DNA of 64,000 nucleotides from Hyphomicrobiales bacterium. Its GTDB lineage: Bacteria > Pseudomonadota > Alphaproteobacteria > Rhizobiales > Rhizobiaceae. The translations under genes were made by a program, and so were the position numbers. The DNA is taken from the NCBI GenBank assembly GCA_900471525.1, contig UCEZ01000006.1, forward strand, positions 1-64,000. The letters run 5' to 3'. The notes under the pieces were generated by a model. It saw only the letters and a program-made list of their open reading frames with translations, was not told the DNA's origin and did not search any database. This document shows positions 36,811 through 46,700 of the stretch, in pieces. How positions within the stretch are numbered: position 1 is the first letter of the stretch; each line of letters begins with the position of its first letter.

Positions 36811-38484
36811 ATGTACCGTTACGACGAATTCGACCATGCCTTTGTTGCCGACCGCGTTGCCCAATTCCGCGATCAGGTGACGCGCCGCCTCTCCGGCGAA
36901 CTTGCCGAAGACGCCTTCAAGCCTCTGCGGCTGATGAACGGCGTCTACCTGCAGCTTCACGCCTACATGCTGCGCGTCGCGATCCCCTATGGCACGCTGA
37001 ACAGCAAGCAGATGCGGATGCTCGCCCATATCGCCCGCAAGTATGATCGCGGCTACGGCCACTTCACCACACGGCAGAACATCCAGTACAACTGGCCGAA
37101 ACTTTCGGACACGCCCGATATTCTGGCCGACCTTGCTTCCGTCGAGATGCACGCCATCCAGACATCGGGCAACTGTATTCGCAACGTCACCGCCGATCAT
37201 TTCGCCGGAGCTGCCGCCGATGAAGTCGCCGATCCGCGTCCGTACGCCGAAATCCTGCGCCAGTGGTCCTCCGTTCATCCGGAATTCTCCTTCCTGCCGC
37301 GCAAGTTCAAGATCGCCGTCACCGGCGCCGAGCGAGATCGTGCCGCAATCCAGGTGCATGACATCGGTCTGCATCTGAAGAAGAACGACAAGGGCGAGAT
37401 CGGCTTTGCCGTCTATGTCGGCGGCGGGCAGGGACGCACCCCGATGATCGCCAAGAAGATTCGCGATTTTCTGCCGGAGGAAGACCTGCTTTCCTACACG
37501 ACTGCCATCATGCGCGTGTACAATCTCCATGGCCGCCGCGACAACAAGTACAAGGCGCGCATCAAGATCCTCGTGCACGAAACGGGTGCCGAGGAACTGG
37601 CACGGCAGGTCGACGTGGAATTCGCCGAACTGAAGAATACGGAATTGAAGCTACCGGAATCAGACATCCAGGCGATCACAACCTATTTCGCCCTGCCGCC
37701 GCTTGCCGAGCGGCCGGAAGGCTGGGCCAATCTGGCCGGCTGGAAGAAGGCCGATCCGGACTTTGCCCGCTGGGTTCAGCAGAACGTCCAGCCGCACACG
37801 CATCCGGATTACGGCATGGTGACGGTATCTCTGAAGCCGATCGGCGGCATTCCGGGCGATGCCAGCGACAGCCAGATGGATGCGATCGCCGACCTTGCCG
37901 AGGAATACGCCTTCGACGAAATTCGCATCAGCCACGAGCAGAACATCATCCTGCCGCATGTGGCTCTGGCCGATCTGGAAGCACTCTATCGCGGTCTCGT
38001 CTCGATTGGTCTGGCGACGGCCAATGCCGGCCTGATCACGGATATCATTGCCTGTCCCGGCTTGGACTACTGCGCGCTCGCCAATGCGCGTTCGATCCCG
38101 CTCGCTCAGGAAATCTCCACCCGTTTCGGCAATCCGGATCGGCAGGCCGAGATCGGCGAGCTGAAGATCAAGATCTCCGGCTGTATCAACGCCTGCGGCC
38201 ATCACCATGTCGGCCATATCGGCTTGCTCGGTGTGGAGAAAAAGGGTGCCGAACTCTACCAGATCACGCTTGGCGGTTCCGGCGACGAGAATACCTCGAT
38301 CGGCGAGATCATCGGCCGTGGCTTCGAGCCGGAGAAGGTGACGGATGCGGTCGAGACCATCGTCAACACCTATCTCCGCCTGCGCAAGGATGCCTCAGAG
38401 ATTTTCCTCGACGCCTATCGCCGCGTCGGACCGCAGCCGTTCAAGGACGCGCTCTACGGTGGCAGCGCCCAGGAAGCCGCTTGA
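36811..38484 (+). CDS. cysI: nitrite/sulfite reductase, siroheme and 4Fe-4S hemoprotein
   Basis: The 557-residue protein reduces sulfite to sulfide. The cluster and siroheme ligands are visible as CPGLDYCALANA and, about 40 residues later, SGCINACGHHHVGHIG. The N-terminal substrate region includes GHFTTRQNIQYNW and TSGNCIRNVTADH. The operon context (cysG, DUF2849, DUF934) favours assimilatory sulfite reductase over nitrite reductase. Electrons may come from ferredoxin, given that no CysJ flavoprotein is seen and fpr lies downstream. Confidence 0.93.
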   Translation: MYRYDEFDHAFVADRVAQFRDQVTRRLSGELAEDAFKPLRLMNGVYLQLHAYMLRVAIPYGTLNSKQMRMLAHIARKYDRGYGHFTTRQNIQYNWPKLSDTPDILADLASVEMHAIQTSGNCIRNVTADHFAGAAADEVADPRPYAEILRQWSSVHPEFSFLPRKFKIAVTGAERDRAAIQVHDIGLHLKKNDKGEIGFAVYVGGGQGRTPMIAKKIRDFLPEEDLLSYTTAIMRVYNLHGRRDNKYKARIKILVHETGAEELARQVDVEFAELKNTELKLPESDIQAITTYFALPPLAERPEGWANLAGWKKADPDFARWVQQNVQPHTHPDYGMVTVSLKPIGGIPGDASDSQMDAIADLAEEYAFDEIRISHEQNIILPHVALADLEALYRGLVSIGLATANAGLITDIIACPGLDYCALANARSIPLAQEISTRFGNPDRQAEIGELKIKISGCINACGHHHVGHIGLLGVEKKGAELYQITLGGSGDENTSIGEIIGRGFEPEKVTDAVETIVNTYLRLRKDASEIFLDAYRRVGPQPFKDALYGGSAQEAA

Positions 38485-38501
38485 GGCGCAAGGATATAGA
38501 C

Positions 38502-38999
38502 ATGACAAAAATCTGGAAAGAAACCGGCTTCGTGACGGACGATCCCTGGGTCGTCGAGACCGAGGAAACCAAGGCCGGTTCGAACGAAAAAGCCATTCTC
38601 GGTCTGGACGCCTTCATCGAGAAGGCGTCGTCCGGCGATAGCGGTCTGGGCGTGCTGATCAACCCGGCTGACGACGTGACGCGGCTACAGCCGTTTATCG
38701 AGCAGGTGTCGCTGATTGCCGTGGCTTTCCCGGCCTTCAACGACGGTCGGGCGTTCAGTCATGCCTCGCTGTTGCGAGCGCGTCTCGGCTACGGCAAGGA
38801 AATCCGCGCCGTCGGCGACGTGCTGATCGACCAGGTGCCGCTGATGCTGCGCTGTGGCATAGACAGCTTCGCCGTCACCAACGAAACGGCTCTGAAGCGC
38901 CTGTCCGAAGGACGGCTGCCGGGGATCGACAATCATTATCAGCCGACAGCCAGACCGTCGGCGGACGCGAAATCCTACAGCTGGCGGCGGGTCTCCTGA
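38502..38999 (+). CDS. DUF934 domain protein of the sulfite-reduction operon
   Basis: The 165-residue protein belongs to DUF934: LGVLINPADDV, FPAFNDGRAFSHASLLRARLGYGKEIRAVGDVLIDQ. Genes of this family regularly follow cysI in proteobacteria, and a role in electron supply or regulation of sulfate assimilation has been proposed. It starts 17 bp after cysI. No cysH or cysDN is seen in the window, so the PAPS/APS step must be encoded elsewhere. Confidence 0.88.
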   Translation: MTKIWKETGFVTDDPWVVETEETKAGSNEKAILGLDAFIEKASSGDSGLGVLINPADDVTRLQPFIEQVSLIAVAFPAFNDGRAFSHASLLRARLGYGKEIRAVGDVLIDQVPLMLRCGIDSFAVTNETALKRLSEGRLPGIDNHYQPTARPSADAKSYSWRRVS

Positions 39000-39041
39000 G
39001 GCCGCGACACACTGAAGCACGCACCAATCTGCAAAAGGCGC

Positions 39042-39047
39042 TATAAT
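39042..39047 (+). promoter_or_regulatory. possible -10 box of fpr
   Basis: TATAAT occurs in the 137 bp gap between the DUF934 gene and fpr, 90 bp before the fpr ATG. The -35 region is weak, so this is tentative. Confidence 0.3.
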
Positions 39048-39136
39048 TGGAACGGAATTGCTTCCAAAGCAGCATCTTTTGGAATATCCGCTGATACCTG
39101 AAAGAACTGCTCATCATTACAGGACCTGACGCCGAG

Positions 39137-39949
39137 ATGAATGCTCCTGCCAAGATCGAAGAATTTGCCGTAACCGTGCCTGCCGGCGTGTTCGCTGAAA
39201 CGGTGACGAAGGTCACGCATTATACGGACCGGCTGTTCAGCTTCCGCATGACCCGTCCGACCGAATTTCGATTCCGCTCGGGCGAATTCGCTATGATTGG
39301 CCTGATGGTCGACGGCAAGCCGATCTATCGGGCCTATTCGATTGCAAGCCCGGCCTGGGACGAAGAACTCGAATTCTTCTCGATCAAGGTGCCCGACGGT
39401 CCGCTGACATCGCATCTGCAGAGCATCAAGCCCGGCGACCAAGTGCTGATGCGCAAGAAGCCGACAGGCACGCTGGTGCTTGACGCGCTGACACCCGGCA
39501 AGCGTCTGTACATGTTCTCGACCGGCACCGGCATTGCACCGTTTGCGAGCCTGATCCGCGATCCGGAGACCTTTGAGAAGTTCGAGGAAGTCATCCTCAC
39601 CCATACGACCCGTGACGTCGCCGAACTGAAATACGGTTTCGACCTGATCGAGGAAATCCGCAACCACGAATTCCTGGCCGAACTCGTTGGCGACAAGCTG
39701 CGCCACTATGCGACGGTCACTCGCGAAGATTATCCATTCAAAGGCCGCATCACCAATCTCATCCGCGATGGCAAGTTCTTCGCCGACCTCGGCCTTCCGG
39801 CTTTCGATCCGGCCACTGATCGCGGCATGATCTGCGGCTCGACCGAGATGCTGAAGGAAACGAAGGCGCTTCTGGAGGCGGCCGGTCTCGAGGAAGGCGC
39901 CAACAACAAGCCCGGCGAATTCGTCATCGAACGGGCATTCGTCGGCTGA
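39137..39949 (+). CDS. fpr: ferredoxin-NADP reductase
   Basis: The 270-residue flavoprotein shows the FAD site RAYSIASP, the NADP site FSTGTGIAPFASLIRDPETFE, and the C-terminal ICGSTEMLKE and FVIERAFVG. The last residues match the bacterial-type FPR, in which the C-terminus is not a tyrosine. It exchanges electrons between NADPH and ferredoxin or flavodoxin, and may feed the sulfite reductase upstream. A terminator follows at 40079. Confidence 0.94.
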   Translation: MNAPAKIEEFAVTVPAGVFAETVTKVTHYTDRLFSFRMTRPTEFRFRSGEFAMIGLMVDGKPIYRAYSIASPAWDEELEFFSIKVPDGPLTSHLQSIKPGDQVLMRKKPTGTLVLDALTPGKRLYMFSTGTGIAPFASLIRDPETFEKFEEVILTHTTRDVAELKYGFDLIEEIRNHEFLAELVGDKLRHYATVTREDYPFKGRITNLIRDGKFFADLGLPAFDPATDRGMICGSTEMLKETKALLEAAGLEEGANNKPGEFVIERAFVG

Positions 39950-39974
39950 CGCGCCATCGAAATCACAAACAAAA

Positions 39975-39994
39975 GGGCGGCTTACAGGCCGCCC
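39975..39994. other. hairpin without T tract after fpr
   Basis: GGGCGGC (39975-39981) pairs perfectly with GCCGCCC (39988-39994) around a 6-nt loop, 25 bp after the fpr stop. No T run follows. It may protect the 3' end of the fpr mRNA. Confidence 0.5.
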
Positions 39995-40078
39995 ACTGCG
40001 CCTTCGGCTGCTTGATAGCGAAGAGGCACTTGCCCGCGCGGCCGGAGCTGCCGAAACTCCAGAGTTGAAACTCTTATG

Positions 40079-40110
40079 AAAAAGGCCGGATCGCGAAATC
40101 CGGCCTTTTT
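40079..40110. terminator. bidirectional intrinsic terminator between fpr and the RTX protease
   Basis: A perfect 13 bp stem (40079-40091 with 40098-40110) has A5 on one side and T5 on the other, so it can end both convergent transcripts. It lies 21 bp after the protease stop codon on the minus strand. Confidence 0.9.
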
Positions 40111-40131
40111 CGTTTTATCTGCAGTAGGCTT

Positions 40132-41844
40132 TTAGAGAAGGAAATAGCCCTTCTGCATAGAGATGGCGTCGTCGAAATGAATGGCAAAATCCACTTTTTT
40201 GTCGCCGTTCACATCGCCGTAAATGTAGGTGTCAGACGCACCTGCTATATATTTGAGTTCTGCTGCCTTGCCGGTGAAAACACCGGTGCCGATGAAGCTA
40301 AATGCCTGATTTCCAGAGAGACCTGCGTTGGCGTCAATGCCGGAAAGATCGATTTTGTCGCCCTGCGAGGCATCGAAACCGAAAATGGTGTCGCGGCCGG
40401 CAACAGCCATCGTCGAATCCGTCAGCGCCCTGAACTGGAATATGTCCGCCTCGCCGCCACCGGTAAGATCGTCAGCACCTGCGCCGCCATACAGCGTGTC
40501 CGCGCCGCTCATACCGCTCAAGATGTCGTTGCCCTCATCGCCGATCAGGACGTTTGCGCCTGTATCGCCATATAGCTTGTCGGCGTAACTCGTGCCCTTC
40601 AGATTCTCGATCGATGAAAACGTGTCACCGACCGCTTCATTGGTATTGAGGTTGGAATTGCTCAAGTTGGCGAATACGCCTTTGCTCGCGCTCGCGTAGG
40701 AGGCCGTGTCGCGTCCGCCGCCGCCGTTGAGCTTGTCGGCCCCCGATCCGCCGAACAGCACGTCGTTTCCAGCGTCGCCATTCAACGTATCGTTGCCGCC
40801 ATAGCCGCGCAGGTAGTTCGTGACCTGATTGCCGGTGATCTGGTCGTTGCCCGATCCACCCTTGACATTTTCGATCAGCGAGCGGGTATCGTCGTTGTAG
40901 AGCAGGGCGTTGAAGATATTGCCCCTGGCATAACCATCGTTGGGACCTCCGCCCAGATAGGCGAGTTGGTCTTCATCGAAAACCGAAAACTTGCCGGGGC
41001 GCAGGTCAATCTTGAGGGCGGTGCGATAGGCCGTGAGATCGAAGGTGTCGTTGCCGTCGCCGTCCCAGAGTGTCGCGAAGATGCGGTTGGCGCCAGGGGT
41101 GATTGCGACAACGCCATCGACGAACGTTTTCCCGTTTTCCGGAGTCCATTTGTAGACGGTATCGCCGCTATTTGCCGTAAAATCGGCGCCATACATTTCC
41201 TGGAGCGCCGCAATATCGGCCATCATGAAGGTCTGAGGCGCACCAAAATCCTCGAAAGAGAGGGCTTCGCCATCCGAGCCGATATAGCTGCGGTAGGTCA
41301 TGATCGAATATTCGATGGAATCATAGGCAGATGGCAGTGCGCCAAAACCACCATCGGTTTCGTGCCCATGCTTCAACCCAAGCGCATGACCGATTTCATG
41401 GGCCATCGTGAACCAGGCATAGTTGCCGGCCACCGGGCTTCTGTAGTTGTAGTCAGTGCCGAACCAGACATCGCCGGCTTCGGCATATCCTCCTGGCAGA
41501 TAGGCATAGGCGGTGTCTGGAATATTCGATTGGGCAAAGCGAATTGTAGCGGTGTCGGCGCTGCCGCTTTTTTCAAAGCCGATATTCGTGAAGCCTTCGA
41601 CGGAAAAGCTGTCATTGGCAGAGTTGCCGAAGGATTTTTCCATGATGAAGAGCGCGGCATTTTTCTGCGCGGTCGATATGGCAGAAAATCCGTCGCTCGT
41701 CTCTTCGCTGTAGCTGTAGTTGCTGGCGGTGGTCGTAACAGCGTAGGTTATGGTCGTTGCCCAGGCGCCTTCAGTCAGAACACCATCGATAAGGCTGTTA
41801 CCGGTTTCGAAAATTGTTTTTCCCGTTTTATTTATGCCAGTCAC
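40132..41844 (-). CDS. serralysin-like M10 metalloprotease with RTX repeats
   Basis: The 570-residue protein has the zinc site HEIGHALGLKH (His149, Glu150, His153, His159) and a SIMTYRSY Met-turn, followed by a linker and Ca-binding RTX nonapeptides (about 330-480, GGSGNDQITGN, GNDTLNGDAGND, GGAGADDLTGG). A serralysin-type C-terminal region completes it. It lacks an N-terminal signal peptide, as expected for type I secretion through a C-terminal signal. No ABC/MFP/TolC exporter is seen in the window. Start is GTG 41844 behind AAGGAAG. It is divergent from the small secreted protein gene. Confidence 0.92.
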   Translation of the reverse strand: MTGINKTGKTIFETGNSLIDGVLTEGAWATTITYAVTTTASNYSYSEETSDGFSAISTAQKNAALFIMEKSFGNSANDSFSVEGFTNIGFEKSGSADTATIRFAQSNIPDTAYAYLPGGYAEAGDVWFGTDYNYRSPVAGNYAWFTMAHEIGHALGLKHGHETDGGFGALPSAYDSIEYSIMTYRSYIGSDGEALSFEDFGAPQTFMMADIAALQEMYGADFTANSGDTVYKWTPENGKTFVDGVVAITPGANRIFATLWDGDGNDTFDLTAYRTALKIDLRPGKFSVFDEDQLAYLGGGPNDGYARGNIFNALLYNDDTRSLIENVKGGSGNDQITGNQVTNYLRGYGGNDTLNGDAGNDVLFGGSGADKLNGGGGRDTASYASASKGVFANLSNSNLNTNEAVGDTFSSIENLKGTSYADKLYGDTGANVLIGDEGNDILSGMSGADTLYGGAGADDLTGGGEADIFQFRALTDSTMAVAGRDTIFGFDASQGDKIDLSGIDANAGLSGNQAFSFIGTGVFTGKAAELKYIAGASDTYIYGDVNGDKKVDFAIHFDDAISMQKGYFLL

Positions 41845-41969
41845 TGATCTTCCTTTAGCGTGTTTGCCTGCGTGGGGTAATTTTCCCCATTGCTAAACAT
41901 GAGTTTGAGATGATTCTAGAGGCTGTGGGTATAGGAACACACAACCATATCGTTAAAAACAAAGTTATC

Positions 41970-42248
41970 ATGATGATGAAGACGGCATTCGGAAGGCAAA
42001 TATTCTTCGGTTTTGCGATCGTCGCCACGATAGCTCCCGCCTTGCAATCGACAGCGTTTGCAAGCTCGACACATTTGAGCGAAGGCAATGCAATGCTTCC
42101 ACCACCTGACATAGATGCCGCTGTTCAATCTGAATATGACGGTGTCATACGGAAAGGGACACGCGAAGCCTATGAGCGTTTCATCCGGCGCCACCCCGAA
42201 CATCCTCTGGCCGAAAAGGCGCGCAAGGCTCTTGCCAAGGGGCTCTGA
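41970..42248 (+). CDS. small exported protein of unknown function
   Basis: The 92-residue protein has an N-terminal signal peptide (FFGFAIVATIAPAL, then STAFASS) and a short mature part ending YERFIRRHPEHPLAEKARKAL. That last stretch looks like a single TPR-like or YbgF-like helix pair. Three consecutive ATG-type codons (41970, 41973, 41976) make the exact start uncertain. It is divergent from the protease, with 125 bp between starts, and lies 194 bp before the NOX-like gene. Function is unknown. Confidence 0.6.
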   Translation: MMMKTAFGRQIFFGFAIVATIAPALQSTAFASSTHLSEGNAMLPPPDIDAAVQSEYDGVIRKGTREAYERFIRRHPEHPLAEKARKALAKGL

Positions 42249-42442
42249 GATAACCTCAGATTGTGTCTTCGCCTCACGGAGATTCAGCCGGAATTTGCAC
42301 GCAAACACAAAAGCTTGAGCCACGGCGAATAAAGCCCGCAGGAAAATCGTATGCTCTACAATAGCAGTTGACGAAGCTTGAGGGGCTTGCCAGTCTTACC
42401 CTCGGGGAATTCCGCCGCTGCGGGAATGGTGAGGGATATTTT

Positions 42443-43702
42443 GTGAGCGCGGGTGCTTTTCTTGTTTGGTCGCTGATGGGATTTGCGGGGCTTCTGGCCG
42501 TCCCTGCAGTCAGCCACACCAATGCCGGCACCACCTTCTCGCTGATGGCCTCGTCAGCAGCCTTTACCGGAATGGCGATTGCGCAATTCATGGCGACACG
42601 CCCCCCTTTCGTCGAGCGCCTTTTCGGCGGCCTCGATCGGATCTACCGGACGCATCGCAGGGTCGGCATCACCGTGCTGATCCTGATCCTTGTCCACTAT
42701 TTCATAACGCCGGATTTCAAGGGCCTGTCGCTGACCAGCGGATTGAACAAGCTCGCGGCGCTAATGGGCGAATATGCGTTCTATGGCCTGGTCGTGTTGC
42801 TGGTGCTGAGCATCGTGAAGATAATCCCGAAGACAAAAATCGAGATTCCCTATCACTACTGGCGTCTGACCCACCGTTTCATCGGGCTCCTGTTCGTCAT
42901 GGTCGCCTTCCACCAGACCTTCATCAAGCGCCCCTATGATGGGACTGCGATGCTGGCGACCTATCTCAACATCTTCGCGATGATCGGAACAGTGAGCTAC
43001 ATCTACACCCAGCTCTTTCCATGGCTGCGGACCAGAACCTACGAAGTCTTCGACGTCACGCGTCATGAGGGGGCGACGATCATTTCAGCTCGACCGACCG
43101 GTCGTGCGCTCAGGGCAAAACCTGGTCAGTTCGGTTTTTTCCGGGTCAACAAGCCGGGCCTGCGCGAGCCGCACCCATTCACGATCGCCGGTATGGGTGA
43201 GAATGGCGTCGTCCGTTTCGCTATCAAGCCACTGGGTGACTACACGAAGGCGCTGCGTGAAAACATCGCTGTCGGTGACCGGCTGAAGCTGGAGGGCGGT
43301 TATGGCCGTTTCAACCATCGCCGTGGCGGCAAGAAGCAGATCTGGCTTGCCGGCGGCATCGGTGTGACGCCGTTCCTTGCCATGGCGGGAGGCCTCAAGG
43401 GCGATGAGGGCCAAGACATTCATATGATATACTGCGTGCGCGACCGGAGTGAGGCAATCGGTCTGGAAACCTTTGAGGCGCAGGCAGAAAAACTTCCAAA
43501 TTTCAGTTTTACTTTGCATGATTCCAAAACCGACGGACGGCTCGACGCGGCAAAACTCACCGCATCGAGCGCTGTCGATCCGGCGGGGGCCGACCTCTGG
43601 TTCTGTGGGCCGCCGCCTTTAAGAAAAGCGATTGAAAAAGGCCTGACGGACCTCGGCAAGAAGCCCAAGCGGGTCGAGTTTGAGCAGTTCGAGTTCCGGT
43701 AA
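42443..43702 (+). CDS. NOX/ferric-reductase-like transmembrane flavocytochrome b
   Basis: The 419-residue protein has about six membrane helices (1-200) and a cytoplasmic FAD/NAD(P)H module. His71/His85 and His144/His157 are 14 and 13 residues apart in two helices, the same spacing as the haem ligands of NADPH oxidases (101/115 and 209/222 in gp91phox). HPFTIAG is the FAD motif, GGIGVTPF the nicotinamide motif, and CGPPP is also present. It should move electrons from NAD(P)H across the membrane, reducing oxygen, iron or a periplasmic partner. I chose GTG 42443, behind GAGGGAT; a TTG at 42368 is the alternative. The tetrahaem protein gene follows 47 bp later. Confidence 0.87.
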   Translation: MSAGAFLVWSLMGFAGLLAVPAVSHTNAGTTFSLMASSAAFTGMAIAQFMATRPPFVERLFGGLDRIYRTHRRVGITVLILILVHYFITPDFKGLSLTSGLNKLAALMGEYAFYGLVVLLVLSIVKIIPKTKIEIPYHYWRLTHRFIGLLFVMVAFHQTFIKRPYDGTAMLATYLNIFAMIGTVSYIYTQLFPWLRTRTYEVFDVTRHEGATIISARPTGRALRAKPGQFGFFRVNKPGLREPHPFTIAGMGENGVVRFAIKPLGDYTKALRENIAVGDRLKLEGGYGRFNHRRGGKKQIWLAGGIGVTPFLAMAGGLKGDEGQDIHMIYCVRDRSEAIGLETFEAQAEKLPNFSFTLHDSKTDGRLDAAKLTASSAVDPAGADLWFCGPPPLRKAIEKGLTDLGKKPKRVEFEQFEFR

Positions 43703-43749
43703 ACGCGTGTCGCATATTTTTGTCGTTTGAGAAGCAAGGAGAGCAAGCC

Positions 43750-46700
43750 ATGCGCATGTTCGATCGACTGTCCGGGGAAATGATCCGCAGCCTGCGTCTG
43801 CCACGACATGTGCTGATGATGGCGGTAGCTGTCCTGGCGCTTGCTCACTGTCCGGACACGGCTTCGGCGCGTGATGCTTTCGCTGACGATGCCTATGCGA
43901 CCTACAAGGCGAACACGGACAACGGCAAGTACCTGTTCAACGCGTCCGGCTGCGGCGCTTGCCACGGATCGGGTGCCAACACCGAACTCCTGTCCGGCGG
44001 CCTGCAGATGGACACGGCGATCGGCAAGTTCTATGCGCCGAATATTTCGCCCCACGCCAATGGCATCGGCGGATGGACGAACGCCCAGTTCCTCAATGCG
44101 GTGATGCAGGGGATCGACCGCGAGGGCAACAATCTCTATCCCGTCATGCCTTACACAGCCTATGGCGGCATGAAGCCGGAGGATGTTCTCGACATCAAGG
44201 CCTATATCGACACGCTGGTCCAGTCCGACGCCGTGTCGCAGGAACACGAGATCGCTTTTCCCTATAGCCGCCAGACGACCATCACCCTGTGGAAGCGCAG
44301 TCACTTCAACGTGCCGGAATATCAGTCGCGCGAAGAAAGGCAGATGGAACGGGGCCGCTACCTCGTCGAAAATGTCGGCGGTTGCGGCGATTGCCATACG
44401 CCTCGCACGACGACCTACGGCCTGGACTTGGAAAATGCCTATGCGGGCGAAAAGGGCCTGACCGGCGCAGTGGCGCCGGATATCACCAAGGCGCGGATGG
44501 CAGGCCTTGCCTCGCCGGAAGTGTTCACCGTCGGTCTGATCGACGAAGGCAAGAAGCTGTCGGGTGCGCCGCTGGCCGACCCGGTGATGCGCGAGATTGC
44601 CCACGGGCTTTCGGTGTTGACGGAGAAGGACAGGACGGCAATCTATGCGTTCCTCTCCGACCGTGAGGTCAAGCCGCCGGAGCCCGTGGCGCAATCGGTA
44701 ACCGCCGTCTGCAAGGAAAGCACGCCCGCAGCCGCCTTGTCCGGTGACAACGCAGCCCTTGCAACGCAGGCCGATGCCTTCATCGGCAAATATTGCCGCA
44801 ATTGCCACGGCCCGGGCGAAAGCTCTCAAGGGTCCTATCCGGCCGGCGACCTGAAATCGATCGCTGCCGACGCCGCCTTCGTGACACCCGGGGATGCTTC
44901 GAAATCCCGCCTGTTCACGTCGGTGACCAGTGGTCGCATGCCGCTCGGCAAGCGCCCGACCGCCGAAGAGGTGAAGAGCCTTGAGGATTGGATCAATTCG
45001 CTCAATCAGTCAGACCTGCCGCAGACCGCAGCGACCAAACCCGACCGGACGCGCCCGATGCTGTCCTATCGGGATTTCATCGAGGCTGGCTTGAAGGACA
45101 TTTCCACGGTTGGTGAGCTTGACCGGAAACACATGCGCTACTTCTCCTATCGCAATCAATACAACGGCATGATGGGTTGTGAGGAGGACAAAACCTTCAT
45201 GAAACGCATGGAGGTGTTGGCCGGCGGCTTCAAGAAGTTGCTCAACTCGCTGTCTTACGGCCCGAAGCTGGTGCTGCCGCAGGAAGTCGAGGGCACCAAT
45301 GGCCTGATGGTCCGGATTGACCTTCGCGACCTGCAATGGTCGGCCGAAGACTACAATTTCCTGATTTCGCAATATTTCTACGGTGTCGATCCAGCGAGCG
45401 ACGCCTCGCTGTTGGCGCTCACCAAGGAGACCGATACCGTCCTGCCGATCATGCGCATCGACTGGTTCATGGCCAACGCCGCCAAGCCGAAGATCTACAA
45501 TCAGTTGATGAAACTGCCGACCCAAATCCGGGAACTCGAGAAGCGTTTCCAGATCAATGTGGACGAAAACATCCGCCGTCGCCAGGTGCTCAGAGCCGGC
45601 TTTGCCGATGGTTCGTCCGGGGTGTCGGATCACAATCGCATGCTGGAACGCCATGACATGCCGTTCGGTGGCTACTACTGGAAATCCTATGATTTCGGCG
45701 GCGATGTTGGCAAACAGGTGCTGAAGCGCTTCCCGCACGGCCCGAAGGAGATCGAACCGCTCGATGCCGGCCTGACCGCCTTCCAGCATGACGGCGGAGA
45801 AATGATCTTCTCTCTGCCCAACGGGTTGCAGGGATATTACCTGTCGACCGCGGAAGGAAAGCAGCTCGATGTCGGGCCGACCACTATCGTCTCGTTCCGC
45901 GAGCGGCCGATCGGCAAGGGTGTCGAGATCACCAACGCCCGGTCCTGCTTCGACTGCCATGCCAACGGCATTCTGTCGAAACGCGACCAGTTGCGCGAGC
46001 ATATCAAGACTTCGACACTGTTCAGCAAGGATCAGCAGGCGATTCTGCTCGACATGTATGTGCCCCAGGAAGATCTCGACGCTGCCTACAACAAGGACCG
46101 CCAGCGCTTCGTGGAGGCTCTGGTCAAGCTCGGCGTGACCGAGCCGACGCCGGATGGCAGTGCGCAAAGCATGCTGGCGCCGGGAAATGCGGAACTGGTC
46201 ACTTATTTTGGTGATAAGTACGAAGACGAACTTGATTTCGAAGCTCTTGCGGCAGAGTTCGACATGAAGCCGGATGAGTTTTCCGCGACGATCAAGCGGG
46301 TCGAGGACGTCGATGCCCTGCGGCTCGGCATCGACTGGGTGACGACGCTCGAGGCGGGCGGGACCATCCCGCGTGCCGAGGTCGAGCAACAGTTTCCGTT
46401 GCTGCTGTCTCCGCTCATGCAGTTGAAGCCGCTTGATACGACGACGGTGAAGCTCGCAGCCACGGCTCAAACCCAGGAGGTGGCTGGTCAGACTGCCCAG
46501 CAGACCCCCGTCAAGGCGGAGACGATTGCGGCGGCGACACCGGCCTACCGGCAGGAGAAACCGGCGGAAAGCAAGCTTGAACTCGCACTTCACGTCGCTT
46601 CGACGACGGCGAAGGTTGGTGATCAGCTGTCCTTCGAGCTGAGCTCCAACAAGGCCTGCGAGCTGCAGGTGCTCTATGTCGAGGAGACCGGTAATGTGGA

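Noticed and set aside
39975-39994. Hairpin after fpr as the main terminator
   Set aside because: It lacks a T tract; the stem at 40079-40110 with A5/T5 ends is a better terminator.
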